Origin: Scatophagus argus
Lineage: Eukaryota; Chordata; Actinopteri; Scatophagidae
DNA length: 64,000 bases
Reading direction: 5' to 3'
Assembly (NCBI RefSeq): GCF_020382885.2
Contig: NC_058508.1
Span: forward strand, 3,960,055-4,024,054
Below are positions 1-16,800 of the stretch, piece after piece. The notes under the pieces are model-generated. The model worked only from the letters and a program-made list of their open reading frames with translations, did no database searches and had not been told where the DNA came from. How positions within the stretch are numbered: the first letter of the stretch is position 1; the number at the start of each line of letters is the position of its first letter. Made by a program: the position numbers and the translations under genes.

Positions 1-5241
<5,241 letters not shown>

Positions 5242-6689
5242 AAGCAGTGAAGAGATTTGTGATGTGGACCATAATCGTGAGAAGATAGTGATCATAATCA
5301 GGGAAATTAAGATGCTTGTGTAAGAACAGAGGACTTTTATGTTACTGTAAATGGAAAGTAATGGTAGAGATGAAACCTGTGGCTTTGGTGACATCTATAT
5401 GAGTAGAGTAATTCCTTTTATTGAAGACAATAACGTTTCATGTTTGTCTATAGCTTCATAGGACTTTGTCTAAAACAGTAAAAACATCTTGGAATCAAAT
5501 TGGAATCTAGAATGATACTGTATGTCTATGACGATTAAGAGGTAAAAATTCTGTGCCGTGGTAAATTGCTGCAAAAAATACCATTGTATTCCCAAATAAT
5601 AAATGACAAGGTTATGCATATCAAGAAGTGTTGCAAAGTAACAGCCTGTCCTAGGAACAGAATGCCCTCTTATGAACTAGATAGATAAGTGCTGTGAAAG
5701 CACAGTGGGAAGCTTGTCAGCCGATACCACATGCTCTTACAAAGCTTCTCCTACACCTGAGCACCCGAGGGGCCCCAACAATGACAACCAAATGGCATCA
5801 AAATGAAATATAATGAAGCTGTTATACATATTATGTTGTGAATTATTAATGTGCAGAGAGCACAGTATTTGTATTCGTATCTGTCTGTGATGAGGCCACT
5901 AAATCATTTGTATTTGTATGTTAATAAAACTGCTTATAGGTGTAATAGTCCTGTTCTCGTTTTTCCATTTAAAGCATCTAAGATAGGTAATGCAGAACAG
6001 TGACTTGCAGGGATTGGACATAGCTGTGTTGCTGAAGCGGAACTTCTCTAGAATTGGGCTCAGTAGCTTGTACCTTTACATCTAGGGGTTGAGGGACAGC
6101 AAATGAGTAGCTATGAAACCTTAACTATGGAGGTAACTTAAAAAGTACATATTGGGACAACAGGGCTAATAATAGAGCTAACTGTAGATCTTTCACTCTG
6201 CCTAATAGGCTAAGGAAATCCCTGTCAAGTATAAATACAATTTGAAACCATCATAAAAAAACGTAGAACCTAACTCTACCAATTAAAAACATTAAATGGT
6301 TAACAGGTGCATGCTAGTCTATTCTCCCCCCAGTCAAACAAGCTGTGCTGCATCTGTGTATTCTAAGTTGAAACAGAAGCACAGCAACTTTACTAGAATA
6401 TCAATCAATAGTTATCTATTGTTGCAGTATGATATCTGCAGCCATGTGACACACAGACTGACTTAACAGTGAGCAGATGAACCAGTTAGCACCTACACTG
6501 AGGGAGCTAATGCAGGCTTATCTCCCCATCAAAGTCAGACAAACTGCTCTTCTCATATTGCAGGGTCAGCTTGTGAACAAAAGACACTTGCTACAAAACA
6601 ACATAACACAAAACACTAAAAACAGCTGACAAAGCAAAAATATTCAATCGTACAATAAATATTCATTTGTGTTTTGCTGAATACCATAT
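5242..6689. other. 3' UTR and intergenic DNA
   Basis: Probable 3' UTR of the receptor up to about 5945 (AATAAA-type signals near 5597 and 5922), then AT-rich sequence in which I see no gene. Confidence 0.4.
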
Positions 6690-6962
6690 TTGGATTCAGC
6701 TCTACCAGAGTCAGGACATCAGCATCACTAGTTCAGTCACAGCTCTGCACTAAAGTGGAACATTCATTCTGAGGAAGAGCTCAGGCTCATTCAGAAAGAA
6801 ACATAAAGTAAAACATACAGTATCACTTTTGCTACCTTCAGATTTCTCAGTCAGTTTTATAATTTAAATAATGAAGGACTGTACCAGCGTCAATGTGAGA
6901 AAAGCAGCTCAAGTCACTGTTTCAGCTCTCCCCAAAGTGACTTAGTTAAACTTTTACTTAAT
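6690..6962 (+). pseudogene. Decayed Ig-like exon of the duplicated receptor
   Basis: Alignable by eye to the intact Ig exons across its length, but both structural cysteines are gone: the ITC position reads ITS and the YQC position reads YQR. Stops and frameshifts are present, and there is no GTAAGG donor at the expected end. The flanking sequence after it resembles the intron before Ig exon 3, so it arose from a segment duplication. Confidence 0.7.
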
Positions 6963-7042
6963 ATTAAAAATAAAGTCCAAATAAGTATAGCTCAGCTCAG
7001 AGGCAGCACATTTAAAGCTCTGATATTGTCTTATTCTTTCAG

Positions 7043-7334
7043 TGAGCCTCCCAAAGCCCAGGATCTCCATGAATCCTGCTGGTGAGGTCACTTGGGGTCA
7101 GGATCTCAGCATCACTTGTTCGATCTCAACACAAGTTTTAGGTGGAACATTCATTCAGACCTCAGGCTCATTCAGAAAGACCCAAACATCAAATACCAAC
7201 ACTGCTACCTTCAGTATCCTCGAAGTAAACTTCGATAATGAGGGACTGTATGAGTGTCAGTATAAGAAAAGCAGCTCAAGTCGATCTTTCACTTCCTCAT
7301 AGAGTGACTCAGACTGTCAGACTTTCGGTTACTG
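7043..7334 (+). pseudogene. Ig-like exon with nonsense and frameshift changes
   Basis: The splice sites are intact (CTTTCAG acceptor, GTAAGA donor at 7335) and most of the domain reads well: SLPKPRISMNPAGEVTWG, SITCSIS, YECQYKK. Near the end, a CAG codon seen in the paralogous exons is TAG, and four extra bases follow (GACTCAGACTGTC against GACTCTGTC), so the exon cannot join in frame to the next one. The damage looks recent because the rest of the exon is well preserved. Confidence 0.8.
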
Positions 7335-7384
7335 GTAAGAAAAAGAAGCACTTCACTAAATTTGATGTTTTCTTCACTTAAAAT

Positions 7385-8055
7385 AGAATAGAGTGCCTCC
7401 ATTGTCATTGCACAGCTGTACAATGAAAATTTAATGCAACTTCTTGTGATAAGGGAAATAAGATGTAGAAAAAGGTGCAAGATAAAAGACATGGTAGAAA
7501 CATGAACAACTCACCATAAATAAGTAGCAAGAACAAAATAAATAAATACCAACAAAATGTATAAATTGAAATGTATTGCACAGTCCCAAATATTGATGAG
7601 TTTTTTTTCACTTAGATAAAAACTGTTCATGAGTCTGGAGGTGTGGGCATTAATTAACCGTTAGCGCCTCCCGAAGGGCAGCAGTGTGAAGTGAGTGTTG
7701 GGAGCAGTCCTGGATTATGTTTGTGGCTCCCGCCCAGGCATCTGAATCTGCATATGTCAGTCAGTGAGGGAAACTGTGGTTTTACAGTGTCATGTGCTGA
7801 CTTTATACCTCTCTCCAGAGCCTTTTTGTCAGCCATGGCGAGGCTTTTGAACCACACCAGAATGTTGTAGGTAATGATACTTTCCACTAAACATTTATAG
7901 AAAGCCAGAAGTTCCTGGGGCAGATGTATTTTTCTCAGTGACCTTAAGAAGTACAGTCGCTGCTGTGCTTTTTTTTTGTGTACAAGGTCAGTGGTGCTAA
8001 TAGTCCATGTGAGGTCCTGAGAGGTTCCCAGGAATTTGAAGTCACTGACTAATCA
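7385..8055 (-). mobile_element. Antisense non-LTR retrotransposon fragment (Rex1/Babar-like)
   Basis: The plus strand carries reverse-complement phrases typical of fish Rex1-like elements, for example GAGTGCCTCCATTGTCATTG near the 3' end and the segment ending CCCAGGAATTTGAAGTCACT. No long open frame remains. The family name is from memory. Confidence 0.5.
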
Positions 8056-8693
8056 AAGTGAAGCAAACTAATAAGAAGTCAAAATAAGCAAAACTTAGGT
8101 CAGATACAACCAAGGACGAAATTTTGATTTCAGAGATGGAGGGTATTTTTAATACTATATATACCTTTAATAAAACTAATCTTTCAGTTCACTGTGTTTT
8201 CTGGTAGTTCTTCTCGTTTTCTGTTGCCATTTTTAAGTTTAATGTTCCTTTTTTTGGTTTGACTGGTTGTAAAGCATGTAGCAAAACATTATCATTTAAA
8301 TATCATTATAAACAAATATCAAATAAATAAATATAAATAAATAAATATCAATATTTTATCATTAACATTTAAGTAATGACAATAATGATGAAAAATATTG
8401 CCAAATAAACTAGTTTATGTCATTCCCTCCCTACTGTGAGTTCCTGACATGAACTCACTGCTTAGTCGAGTACTATTTCTTACCAATAAAATAATACATT
8501 TACACAGACTTTTTAGTACACCGGCCTCAATATAAAACTGTACCTGGCCAGTTTGCTTCTTTCATCTGACAAAATATATAGATGCATGGTGTTTGAACTT
8601 TGAAAGCTCTGATACAGATTATCATCATTCTAACATTTGTCACAATGCTTAATCTCATGAATAACATATGTTTATCCTTTCAACCTCACCTGT

Positions 8694-8840
8694 GAGCCTC
8701 CAGCCTCTTCTCCTCCATCTCCTCCAGCTTCTCCTACTCTCCATCCTCCAGCCTCTTCCACTCCATCTCCTCCTGCCTCTCCTACTCTCCCTCCTCCAGC
8801 GTTTCCTCCTGTATCTCCTTCTGCATCTCTACTATCCATC
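8694..8840 (+). repeat. 48-bp minisatellite, three units, Pro/Ser/Ala-rich frame
   Basis: Three diverging units of about 48 bases begin CCTCCAGCCTCTTC or similar. One plus frame is open across all three and reads PPASSPPSPPASPTLH-like repeats. The sequence just before it (GTGAGCCTCC) resembles the start of the Ig exons. It could be a stalk-exon remnant or a chance pyrimidine-rich repeat; no good acceptor is visible. Confidence 0.45.
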
Positions 8841-8999
8841 GCCTGGCAAAAATATATGCATGACATGAACAGTAGGACAATTTGGGGTGCAACAATCATC
8901 AATTTTGACGATACGGTTACAGAGGAAAAAACGTAGTTTCACAATTATGAGTTTGGATGTAAAAAATCACATTTGTATATATTGTATTTTTTCCTTTTT

Positions 9000-9075
9000 T
9001 AAATAATAACAATAATAATAATACATTTTATTTATCAGCACTTTCAACAAAACTAATACACTTTACAAGATTATT
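9000..9075. repeat. (AAT)n tract with repeat-derived flank
   Basis: An (AAT)n run is followed by ACATTTTATTTATCAGCACT, a degenerate form of a common fish dispersed repeat. A related sequence occurs near 25413-25480. Confidence 0.4.
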
Positions 9076-9479
9076 GAGAGCTTTGAAATTGATAAGGAGG
9101 ATCTTGAAGTGGATATGCTGATTTACAGGAGCCAGTGAATCTGTTGCAGGATGGGTGTAACACATTTCTTGGAGTTACTTCCAAAGAAGTCTCTTATGTC
9201 CACTTTTCTATTTTTAAACATCCTGGCTTAAAATGAGTTAAAGTGAAGAGATACACCTCAACTCAAAGGTATTTGGTCTGCAATTTTCAGGTCTGTGGTG
9301 TGTGTCAAAGAACACCCACATGATTGCCAGAACCCAAGGTTTCCCTGCAGAACACTGCATTGTAAAAATCTGATTAACTTTATTCACTTCACCTGTGAAT
9401 GGTTTAAATGTGGCTGATTGGTGTACATGGTGTCACTGTAAGCCTTGACCACTAAAACAGTATTATCTTACTTGGTTTG

Positions 9480-10395
9480 GGCTCTACTCTGAGCTCCACC
9501 TGGATGTCCAAGCTCCTCATCCAATCTCAAAGGCTGAGCCCTGCCACCTTGCCCAGTCTCATTCTTTTGGTCAGTAGCCGGAGCTCATGACCACAGGTGA
9601 GGATCTGACCGTAGATTAACAGCTTTGCCTCCAGCTCTGCTCTCTCTTTACAACAACCATTCAGTTCAGCACCTACATCACTGCTGATGCCACACCAAAC
9701 CATCTGTTCATCTCATGCTCCGTTTTCCCATCACTCATGAACAAGATCCCAAGATATTTAAACTCCTTCAACTGCCCCCCAACCTAGGACATTTCATTTC
9801 TGTCAGAGAACCATGGCCTCAGACAAGTTGGCAGTTATTTTCAGTTAAGTTATTTTCATCCCACGTGCTTCACAATTGGCTGAACTGAAGGGCCTCTGCA
9901 AGACTTTCCCAGTTCACCCAAACTACCTGTTTGGGTTTGCCAGGTTTGTCCTGCAATCTCCCTCTCTATATGACCCAACTCACCACCAGGTGGTGATCAG
10001 TTGACATAGTTCTAGAACCACTGCTATGTGTAGAGGTACTATATCTAGCTGGTACTGCTCTAACTGAGAGGTGATGTTCCATGTCCCTAGGACTAGTCTG
10101 CAATATCAGGGCTCAGCATGTTTAGTTCTACACTTTTTCCTGCCACTCGACATTTAGTGCACCCGATCTCAATGCATCTCCCTGCAGGTGGTGGGTCCAC
10201 AGGGCTAGGGCTCTTTAGACCTGGCCACAAGTTGGTCATTGGTGAGATCCACTCCCAATCAAGGCCCTGGTTTCCCCATTCTGGCCAAGCTTCAACAGCT
10301 CTTTCCTGGCCGCTTCATTGGGGTTTTTGATTGCTCTTAGTCTGGCCCCTCCATTGAGATAAATTTTCACTGAGAGTCCTAAACAGGAGCTGCTG
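9480..10395 (-). mobile_element. Antisense interspersed repeat, family not identified
   Basis: Long segment with the character of an old autonomous element on the minus strand, including phrases seen repeatedly in fish genomes (for example the stretch around 9740-9790 and that around 10085-10210). Frames are broken on both strands. I cannot assign the family with confidence. Confidence 0.4.
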
Positions 10396-11150
10396 TCTCT
10401 GACCACAAACCTCTTGCTTTTATTGTGTTAAGATGGATATTCAAGATTGCAGCAGGGCATACCCTAGCGGAACTGTCAACTCTTCTGTAGAACTGGTTGA
10501 ACATGTTGGCCATTGCCACATCACTGTGCACTCTCTGTGGCCTGACTGTTCTTCTTGTTGTTGCAAGTGATGCTCCTCATACTTTTACACACCTCTCTGA
10601 TGTGATTACACTGCAGCTTTCTCTCCACCTTCTTTCTGTAGTCCACCTGCTTGCATTTGTCTCCTCTTCAGCTCATGTTGCACAATCCTGATATTCTTCC
10701 TGTCTCATCCCTAAACTTGCTCTTTCTGGTTGAGAAGTGCCTTGATATCACTGGTGGTCCGGGGTTTGTTATTATGGAAACTGTGTACAGTCCTTACTGG
10801 TATGACAGTGTCCGTACAGAAACTGATGTAGTCTGTAATGCTGTCAGCCATCCCGTCAATGTTGATCCCCTGTGGCTCCAGCAGTACATTCCACTCATTT
10901 GCATTTGAAACCGTCCCTAAGAGACTCATTAGCATCGGGCGTCCATTTCCTAAAGGAGCAGGTGATAGCAGGCAGTATAAATACACAGGGATTGTATGCA
11001 GGTTGAAGGAAAACTGGGTTGTGATCAGATCTTCCACCTGTCTGGTGGTAGACCTCCTGCAGTACATAATAAGTATCCTGATCGCAGATCTTCTCCTTGA
11101 CTCTAATATGACCGGGGTTGCACCATTTGGTTGGACCAGTGCCCCACCTT
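10396..11150 (-). mobile_element. Antisense LINE fragment (endonuclease-RT linker region)
   Basis: On the minus strand, 10711-11067 reads PVRTVHSFHNNKPRTTSDIK and onward to ALLNQKEQV. This is the usual linker between the endonuclease and reverse transcriptase of fish Rex1/CR1-group LINEs. The fragment ends just before the receptor-like tail exon at 11200. Confidence 0.6.
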
Positions 11151-11199
11151 GATTGATTGATATTCATGACACATTCTATTGCTGTATTTGTGTTCCAGT

Positions 11200-11546
11200 G
11201 ACTGTCAGGAAGCCTCATAAAGAGTTTGAACATGAAGAGGAACAGCATTATTTAAACTTTGAACTAAAGAAATCTAAGATGGGGCAGCAAACAAAAAGGA
11301 TGAAAAAAGAGGAGAGTGATGAATATCATGGCTATGAGGAAATGGAGAAAAAATGAATCATTTTGTGGAAGGCAAAGACAACTATGCTGTTGTTGAGGAC
11401 AACAGAGAGGAAGAGGTATATGTTGTTGTAAAAGAAGTACTGAACAAGGAAGAAACCAGTAACACTGATGATGACTATGTAGAAGCAGAGCAACCCATTG
11501 CTCAAGACATGCTAGACATTTACGGAGAATATGAGAATAATGTTTA
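11200..11546 (+). pseudogene. Tyrosine-rich cytoplasmic tail exon, frameshifted
   Basis: After GTGTTCCAG a phase-1 frame reads TVRKPHKEFEHEEEQHY and stops at 11354-11356. A second frame takes over at once, from 11353, and runs to a stop at 11544-11546. The junction is a run of six A at 11348-11353; one more A would join the two frames. The second frame has tyrosine motifs NYAVV, VYVVV, DDYVEA, DIYGEY and YENNV; YxN is the known Grb2 SH2-binding type. The exon is homologous at its start to the tail exon at 5184. It may be a pseudogene exon, an alternative tail, or carry a sequencing error. Confidence 0.55.
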
Positions 11547-11739
11547 GCTTCCTCCTGCCTTACAGAATCACAGCACCTATCATGGATTTAAAAAAAAAAA
11601 AAAAAGTCAACTATTGACACATTGCAAACTCTTTAATCATATGCATCTCCTTCTATTATAATCTCTTTATTTAAATGTATGAAAATATTGCAAGCAAACA
11701 GCTTTAACAGAAACCTGATGTTTAAAAATAAATGTATTT

Positions 11740-12093
11740 TGCATGTTGGACAGTGTGCAAGCAAGAGGGTTCCAGGTTCGAATCCCGGTCTGGGCCCTTC
11801 TATGTGGAGTTTGCATGTTCTCCCTGTGTCTGCGTGGGTTTTCTCCGGGTACTCCGGCTTCCTCCCACAATACCAAAAACATGCACATTAGGTTAATTGG
11901 CTACTCTAAATTACCCCTAGGTGTGAGTGCGAGAGTGTGTGGTTGTTTGTCTTTGTATGTTGGCCCTGCGATTGACTGGCGACCAGTCCAGGGTGAACCC
12001 CGCCTCTCGCCCGTAGTCAGCTGGGATAGGCTCCAGCTCCCCCGCGACCCTGACGGATAAGCGGTATAGAAAATGGATGGATGGATGGACAGT
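11740..12093 (+). mobile_element. tRNA-headed SINE with (GGAT)n tail
   Basis: Contains the GGTTCGAATCCC B box, the TTAATTGGCTACTCTAAATT core, GACTGGCGACCAGTCCAGGG and a (GGAT)n end. The head before the B box is truncated compared with the copy at 34364. Confidence 0.7.
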
Positions 12094-12126
12094 GTGCAGC
12101 AAGTTGCTTGCAACATTTGATCTATA

Positions 12127-12650
12127 TTTTATAGACAAAAGTATTGGGACATCGTTCCACCAACAGGGACTTTAATGACATCGCATTCTAAATACATAGA
12201 CAGCTTTGCAGACAGCTTTCACTCCTCTGGGAAGGCTTTCCACAAATTTTTGCCCATTCATGAATGGGAATTTTTGCCCATTCATGCAGTAGAACGATAG
12301 TGAGGTCAGACACTGATGTTGGACCAAAAGGCCTGGCTCACAATCTCAGTTCCAGTTCATTCCAAAGGTACTGGATGGGGTTGAGGTCAGGGCTCTGTGT
12401 GGATCAGTCATGTTCTTTCACATCAAACTCATGCAACCATGTTCTTTGGACCTTCCCCAAACTGTTACCACAAAGTTGGGAGCATAGCATTGTCCAAAAT
12501 GTCTTGGTATGCTGAAGCATTAAGATCTTCCTTCACTGGCAGTAAGGGGCCGAGCCAACCCCTGAAAAATAACCCCATACCACACCTGAATTCAATAATT
12601 ACGAGGCATATTCGAATACTTTTGTCAAATACTTGAATACTTTTTGTACT
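12127..12650 (-). mobile_element. Tc1-like transposon fragment
   Basis: One end reads ATAGACAAAAGTATTGGGAC and the other has a degenerate ACTTTTGTC. The minus strand encodes broken transposase phrases (AYQDILDNAMLPTLW) that recur in the copies near 34.3, 56.0 and 57.6 kb. No intact DDE domain. Confidence 0.65.
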
Positions 12651-12804
12651 TATAATTCCCCGATTAAACACCTGCCTCATAAATGAGATATACAAATTAT
12701 TTCTTTGGTCATTAATTTATATCTGACAAAAGTGTGACATTGTCAGTGCGCATGCGTCGATACGTGTGCAGCCTGTTACAGACGCTCCCGATCTTTCTCA
12801 CTGT

Positions 12805-12865
12805 TTTTCAAGAATTTCCCTCCAGGGATTAATAAAGGAATTCTGATTCTGATTCTGATTCTGAT
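12805..12865 (+). mobile_element. 3' tail of a non-LTR retrotransposon
   Basis: AATTTCCCTCCAGGGATTAA with an (ATTCTG)n end is the plus-sense form of the fish LINE tail that appears antisense near 19490, 29930 and 32870. Confidence 0.5.
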
Positions 12866-13039
12866 AAACCGTAAGATGTCAAACAACAGGACAACAAAAA
12901 TATGAGACATGAGAAAGGAGAAAAAAGAAAGAAGAAAAATGCTCATCTCGCTCCTCCTTCATTGTTGATCTCCTACCAACCAGCAATAATTCTGGCTCCT
13001 ACAGACCAGTTAGTTTTCCATTAAGAACCACTCCTAATC

Positions 13040-13832
13040 TCAGCTCTTTACCCAAAATACCTGTGTCAATTTATATCGTTATGTGGCTGTATAAAAGACA
13101 CCTGTCCACACAATCCAACATTCCATCATTTCCACCATGGCCAAGAACAGGAGCTGTCTAAGGACATCAGGGACAAAATTGTAGACCTGCACAAGGCTGA
13201 GATAGGCTACAAGAAAATAAGAATGTGGCTTGGTGAGAAGTTAACAACTGTTGGAGCAATTATTAGAAAATGGAAGAAACACAAAGTCACTGCCAATCTC
13301 CCTCAGTCTGGGGCTCCACGCAAGATCTTGCCTCGTGGGATATCAGTGATCGTGAGAATGGTCAGGGATCAGCCCAGTACTACATAGAAATAGCTTGTTA
13401 ATGGCCTGAAGGCAGTTGGGGCCACAGCCACAAAGAGGAACTTCGAATTGCCAAGCGACAGCCTCAGAACCTTAAGGATTTGGAGAGGATCTGCAAAGAG
13501 GAATGGACCAAAATCCCTCCCAAGATCTGTGCAAACCTGGGGAAAAACTACAACAAACATCTGACCTCTGTGCTTGCCAACAAAGGTTTCTCCACCAAGT
13601 ATTAAGTCCTATTGTTCCAGGGATCAAATACTTATTTCATGCAAAAATTTGATAATAAATTAATGAAATTTATATGATGTTGTTATTCTGGATTTCTTTT
13701 GTGATATTCTGTCTCTCAATGTTAAGATGTACCTATGATTAAAATTATACACAGTTCCATGCTTTGTAAGTGGGCAAACCTACAAAATCAACAAGGGATC
13801 AAATAATTATTTCTCCCACTGTATATAGCTCA
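13040..13832 (+). mobile_element. Tc1-like transposon, internally deleted
   Basis: The 5' part keeps the start of a transposase helix-turn-helix region with frameshifts ([17 protein letters not shown] is readable). The 3' part ends in an AAATAATTATTTCTCCCACT terminal repeat. The middle of the transposase is missing, and this copy is a different subfamily from the ATAGACAAAAGTATTGGG group. Confidence 0.6.
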
Positions 13833-13852
13833 CCCATGAAAAATTATATGGT

Positions 13853-16800
13853 TTACAGGTTTAAGGTGTGCCACGTCTCAGCTGTGACAACAGGGTAAAT
13901 ATGCGCTCTTTCAAATCCATTGAAGTCTGTGCATAAACAAACAGAGTAAGCACCCATATTGTCGAAGAGAAGCCAGTCCCCCTCTTGCAGCTCAGGAATC
14001 CAGTAGTTGTCAGCTACTTTGTCAATGCTGTCACAGGTTGGACCCCAGATGATAGACCGGTATCTCTGTTCACTGCTCTCTACAGCCTGTGTAAAGCACA
14101 AACATTGAGATATAAAATTGTTCTGGTTCTCATATTCCCCCACAGTTTGTTGTTTTAAAATCCTGTTTTACAATTTTGTCAGCCCAAAGGGTAAGTGATG
14201 GCCTACAGGTGTTCTACACTTTATTTTAAACAAACATTTCTGAACATAGAGATGGTATCAGGTTGGGATTTGTGCTTTAGAGCCCAGTATGCCAAGCAAT
14301 TACATCCGTATTGAACAATTCCACAGCTTAAGATTCATGTTGAGTGCTAATATGAAGTGCCAATGCAGGAAACAGAGACGTCCTTAGATGGACAGTAAGC
14401 CTGAGGAGGTTGCAATCTGAATTGTGTCTTTTACTCCAAGCACTCCATCAATCTTCATTGTTATGCTGATTTCTCCAGAGCTCCATCCACCGGCACCAAC
14501 CTCAACTTGCATCACCTCCTTCCCTGTGCTTCTACCCTGCCTGCCTATCCCCTGTTCATCAACCAACTTGCACTCCTGCTTTCACTGTTCACAGCCCAGC
14601 CAGCCATTATATTATTGGATATGTAGTTGATATTTACTCTGTGAAGGTAGGGTTCAACCTCGTTGTGGGCAGGATCATTGATTAGGCAGCTTAGGGAACC
14701 ATACACTCCATCATTAAGGTAGTACATCATCACTGTGTCAGGGCTGCCCTCACCATCTGAAAGAATTACATGCAAAAAAATGAAATACACTAAAATGGCA
14801 ATGAGATCATATAAAATATGCAAATGTTTCTGAAAAAGAACAAATTCAAAACGCTGACTGTAGTTAACGTACACCTATGCCATCTAGTTTGTGTGATACA
14901 TGTGTGATACTGGAGAGAAAACTTTCATCTGGTTTCAAAAGACATATCTATACATTACCGCTATGTTCATCCTTATCTTCCCTGACGACTTTTTTGGCAA
15001 TGACGTTGGCTGCCAGTGTGAACGCGGATTCCACGTAGTATCGGCCTGGTTCTGCAATAACCTGCACCCCAGGCGGGAAATGTTCATCGAGTGCTCCATT
15101 AATGACTTCTGCAAACTAGGAGGGCAAAATACACACAAGTTAAAAGCATATTTCAAAGGTATTGTATGTTTCTATGATGTATGATCCATGTAATTATGCA
15201 GCCTTGATAAAAACCAAATTAAAAACAGTGATGGTATAAATTGTTGTCCTGCTTGCTTGAGGTAAGGGAACTTTATTAATAGATAATTTATACAATCATG
15301 ACTGAAGAAAAGGATGTAGGTACCGGTACATTTTTTAAAAAAAAGTATTTACACATATTTACACCTGGCAGTGGCAATCTAATGACACAAATTGTGTCCT
15401 TAGAATACTGAGGTGCATCACAACAATAAATAAACACTAATAAAGTTTTCTTATTTTACCTCCTCAAATTTTATTTTAAAGTTGTCTTTGCCAGGGAACC
15501 CTCCACCAATGTCCAAGAGACTCATCTGGAAGCCCAGCAAATTCTGAAAGAAATATCAGGACCACTTACTAACAAGGCAGCCTTTATAAGTGTTCATAAG
15601 CAGGGACTTACAGTCTGAACAGTAACATGGATACAAGTGTTAGTCACAAGCCAGATATTTTATTCATTTTGGTCTGAATTAAAAGCAGACTCTCTTTATT
15701 GTTAGTCTATTGAGATACAAATTGAAGAATTGCGTATGACCTGCAGCAAAACCCATGCTGATGATAACGCCAACAATCAAAATGTTGATACAACTTATTA
15801 ACATGTCTTGTAAAGAGATGACAGAGACTGAAAAAAACTGAAGCTGACCAGTTAGAAGATTATTGCAGGCAGGTGGAGCAACTTCAAGGTGAATTAAGAA
15901 GCACAGATCAGTTCCAGTGTTCAAGCTACCAGAAACTGCCTGAGTTGGAAGCTATTGTCAGCAGCCATTTCGATTTCATCATTTGCCTGGAAAAGGGCTG
16001 TCATACCTGTTAAATATTTGCTTCACTCCAACATAATGCTAATATTTAAACTAATATTTAACAATTTAGATTATATGCAAATATTAACAGCCGTGAAACA
16101 GCTCAATATGTACATTAATCTCAAGTTGGCATAAACTTCCAAAAAGCCTGGCATTTACTTTTCTAAAAAGCCATGGAAATGAAATGAGTGACAGTTAATG
16201 CCAGAGACAACAACCAGTTAACAATTACAAGAACAAACTCAAAGAATTGAAAAGTCCTAAATGCAAATGATAAATCTTATGGGTTATAACTGATTTATAC
16301 AACTAATGAAGCCCTCATGGAATGTGCCTTAATAGAATGTGGTACCATAATGTCAATCAATCAGATAAAGAATCAGTCAAAACAAACATTTTTCTTTTCA
16401 AAAGTGTAACAGTATTAAACATGAACAAACATATTTTCACAAGCTGTCCAGAATTCTGATTTGATGGCCCCCCTGCAGTTCAAATGAAGAAGTGATGGTA
16501 AGTTATTGTGTTCTGCTTTCCTCACTCAAATTTACGCTTATGGCCACCACTGCCTTTTTGAGACTATACTGTACTGTATTGTAAAGCTCTAGTGCTATGT
16601 CAGTACTTACTGCTTTGTCAAAGACATGTCGGGCATCTGCTATGGCCTGCTTGAATGCCAAACTTCCGATGCACCCACTGCCTACATGGAAGCTGACCCC
16701 AATGACTTCTAAGCCCAGCTCTCCAGCACGTTCCAGTAGCTTATCAACTGTCTCCAGTCTGGCTCCAAACTTTGAGCTGAGTTTTAATAAGGATGCTGAA

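Noticed and set aside
8668..8868. Leu-rich frame that looks like a membrane segment
   Set aside because: It is one frame of a C/T-rich minisatellite. The leucines come from CTC/CTT repeats and are interrupted by Gln, Pro and His.
10711..11152. Overlapping 100-118 codon frames on both strands as host genes
   Set aside because: The minus frame has LINE linker motifs and the plus frames are its shadows.
11767..11790. tRNA gene suggested by GGTTCGAATCCC
   Set aside because: The B box belongs to a SINE head; there is no complete cloverleaf and the same sequence recurs in dispersed copies.
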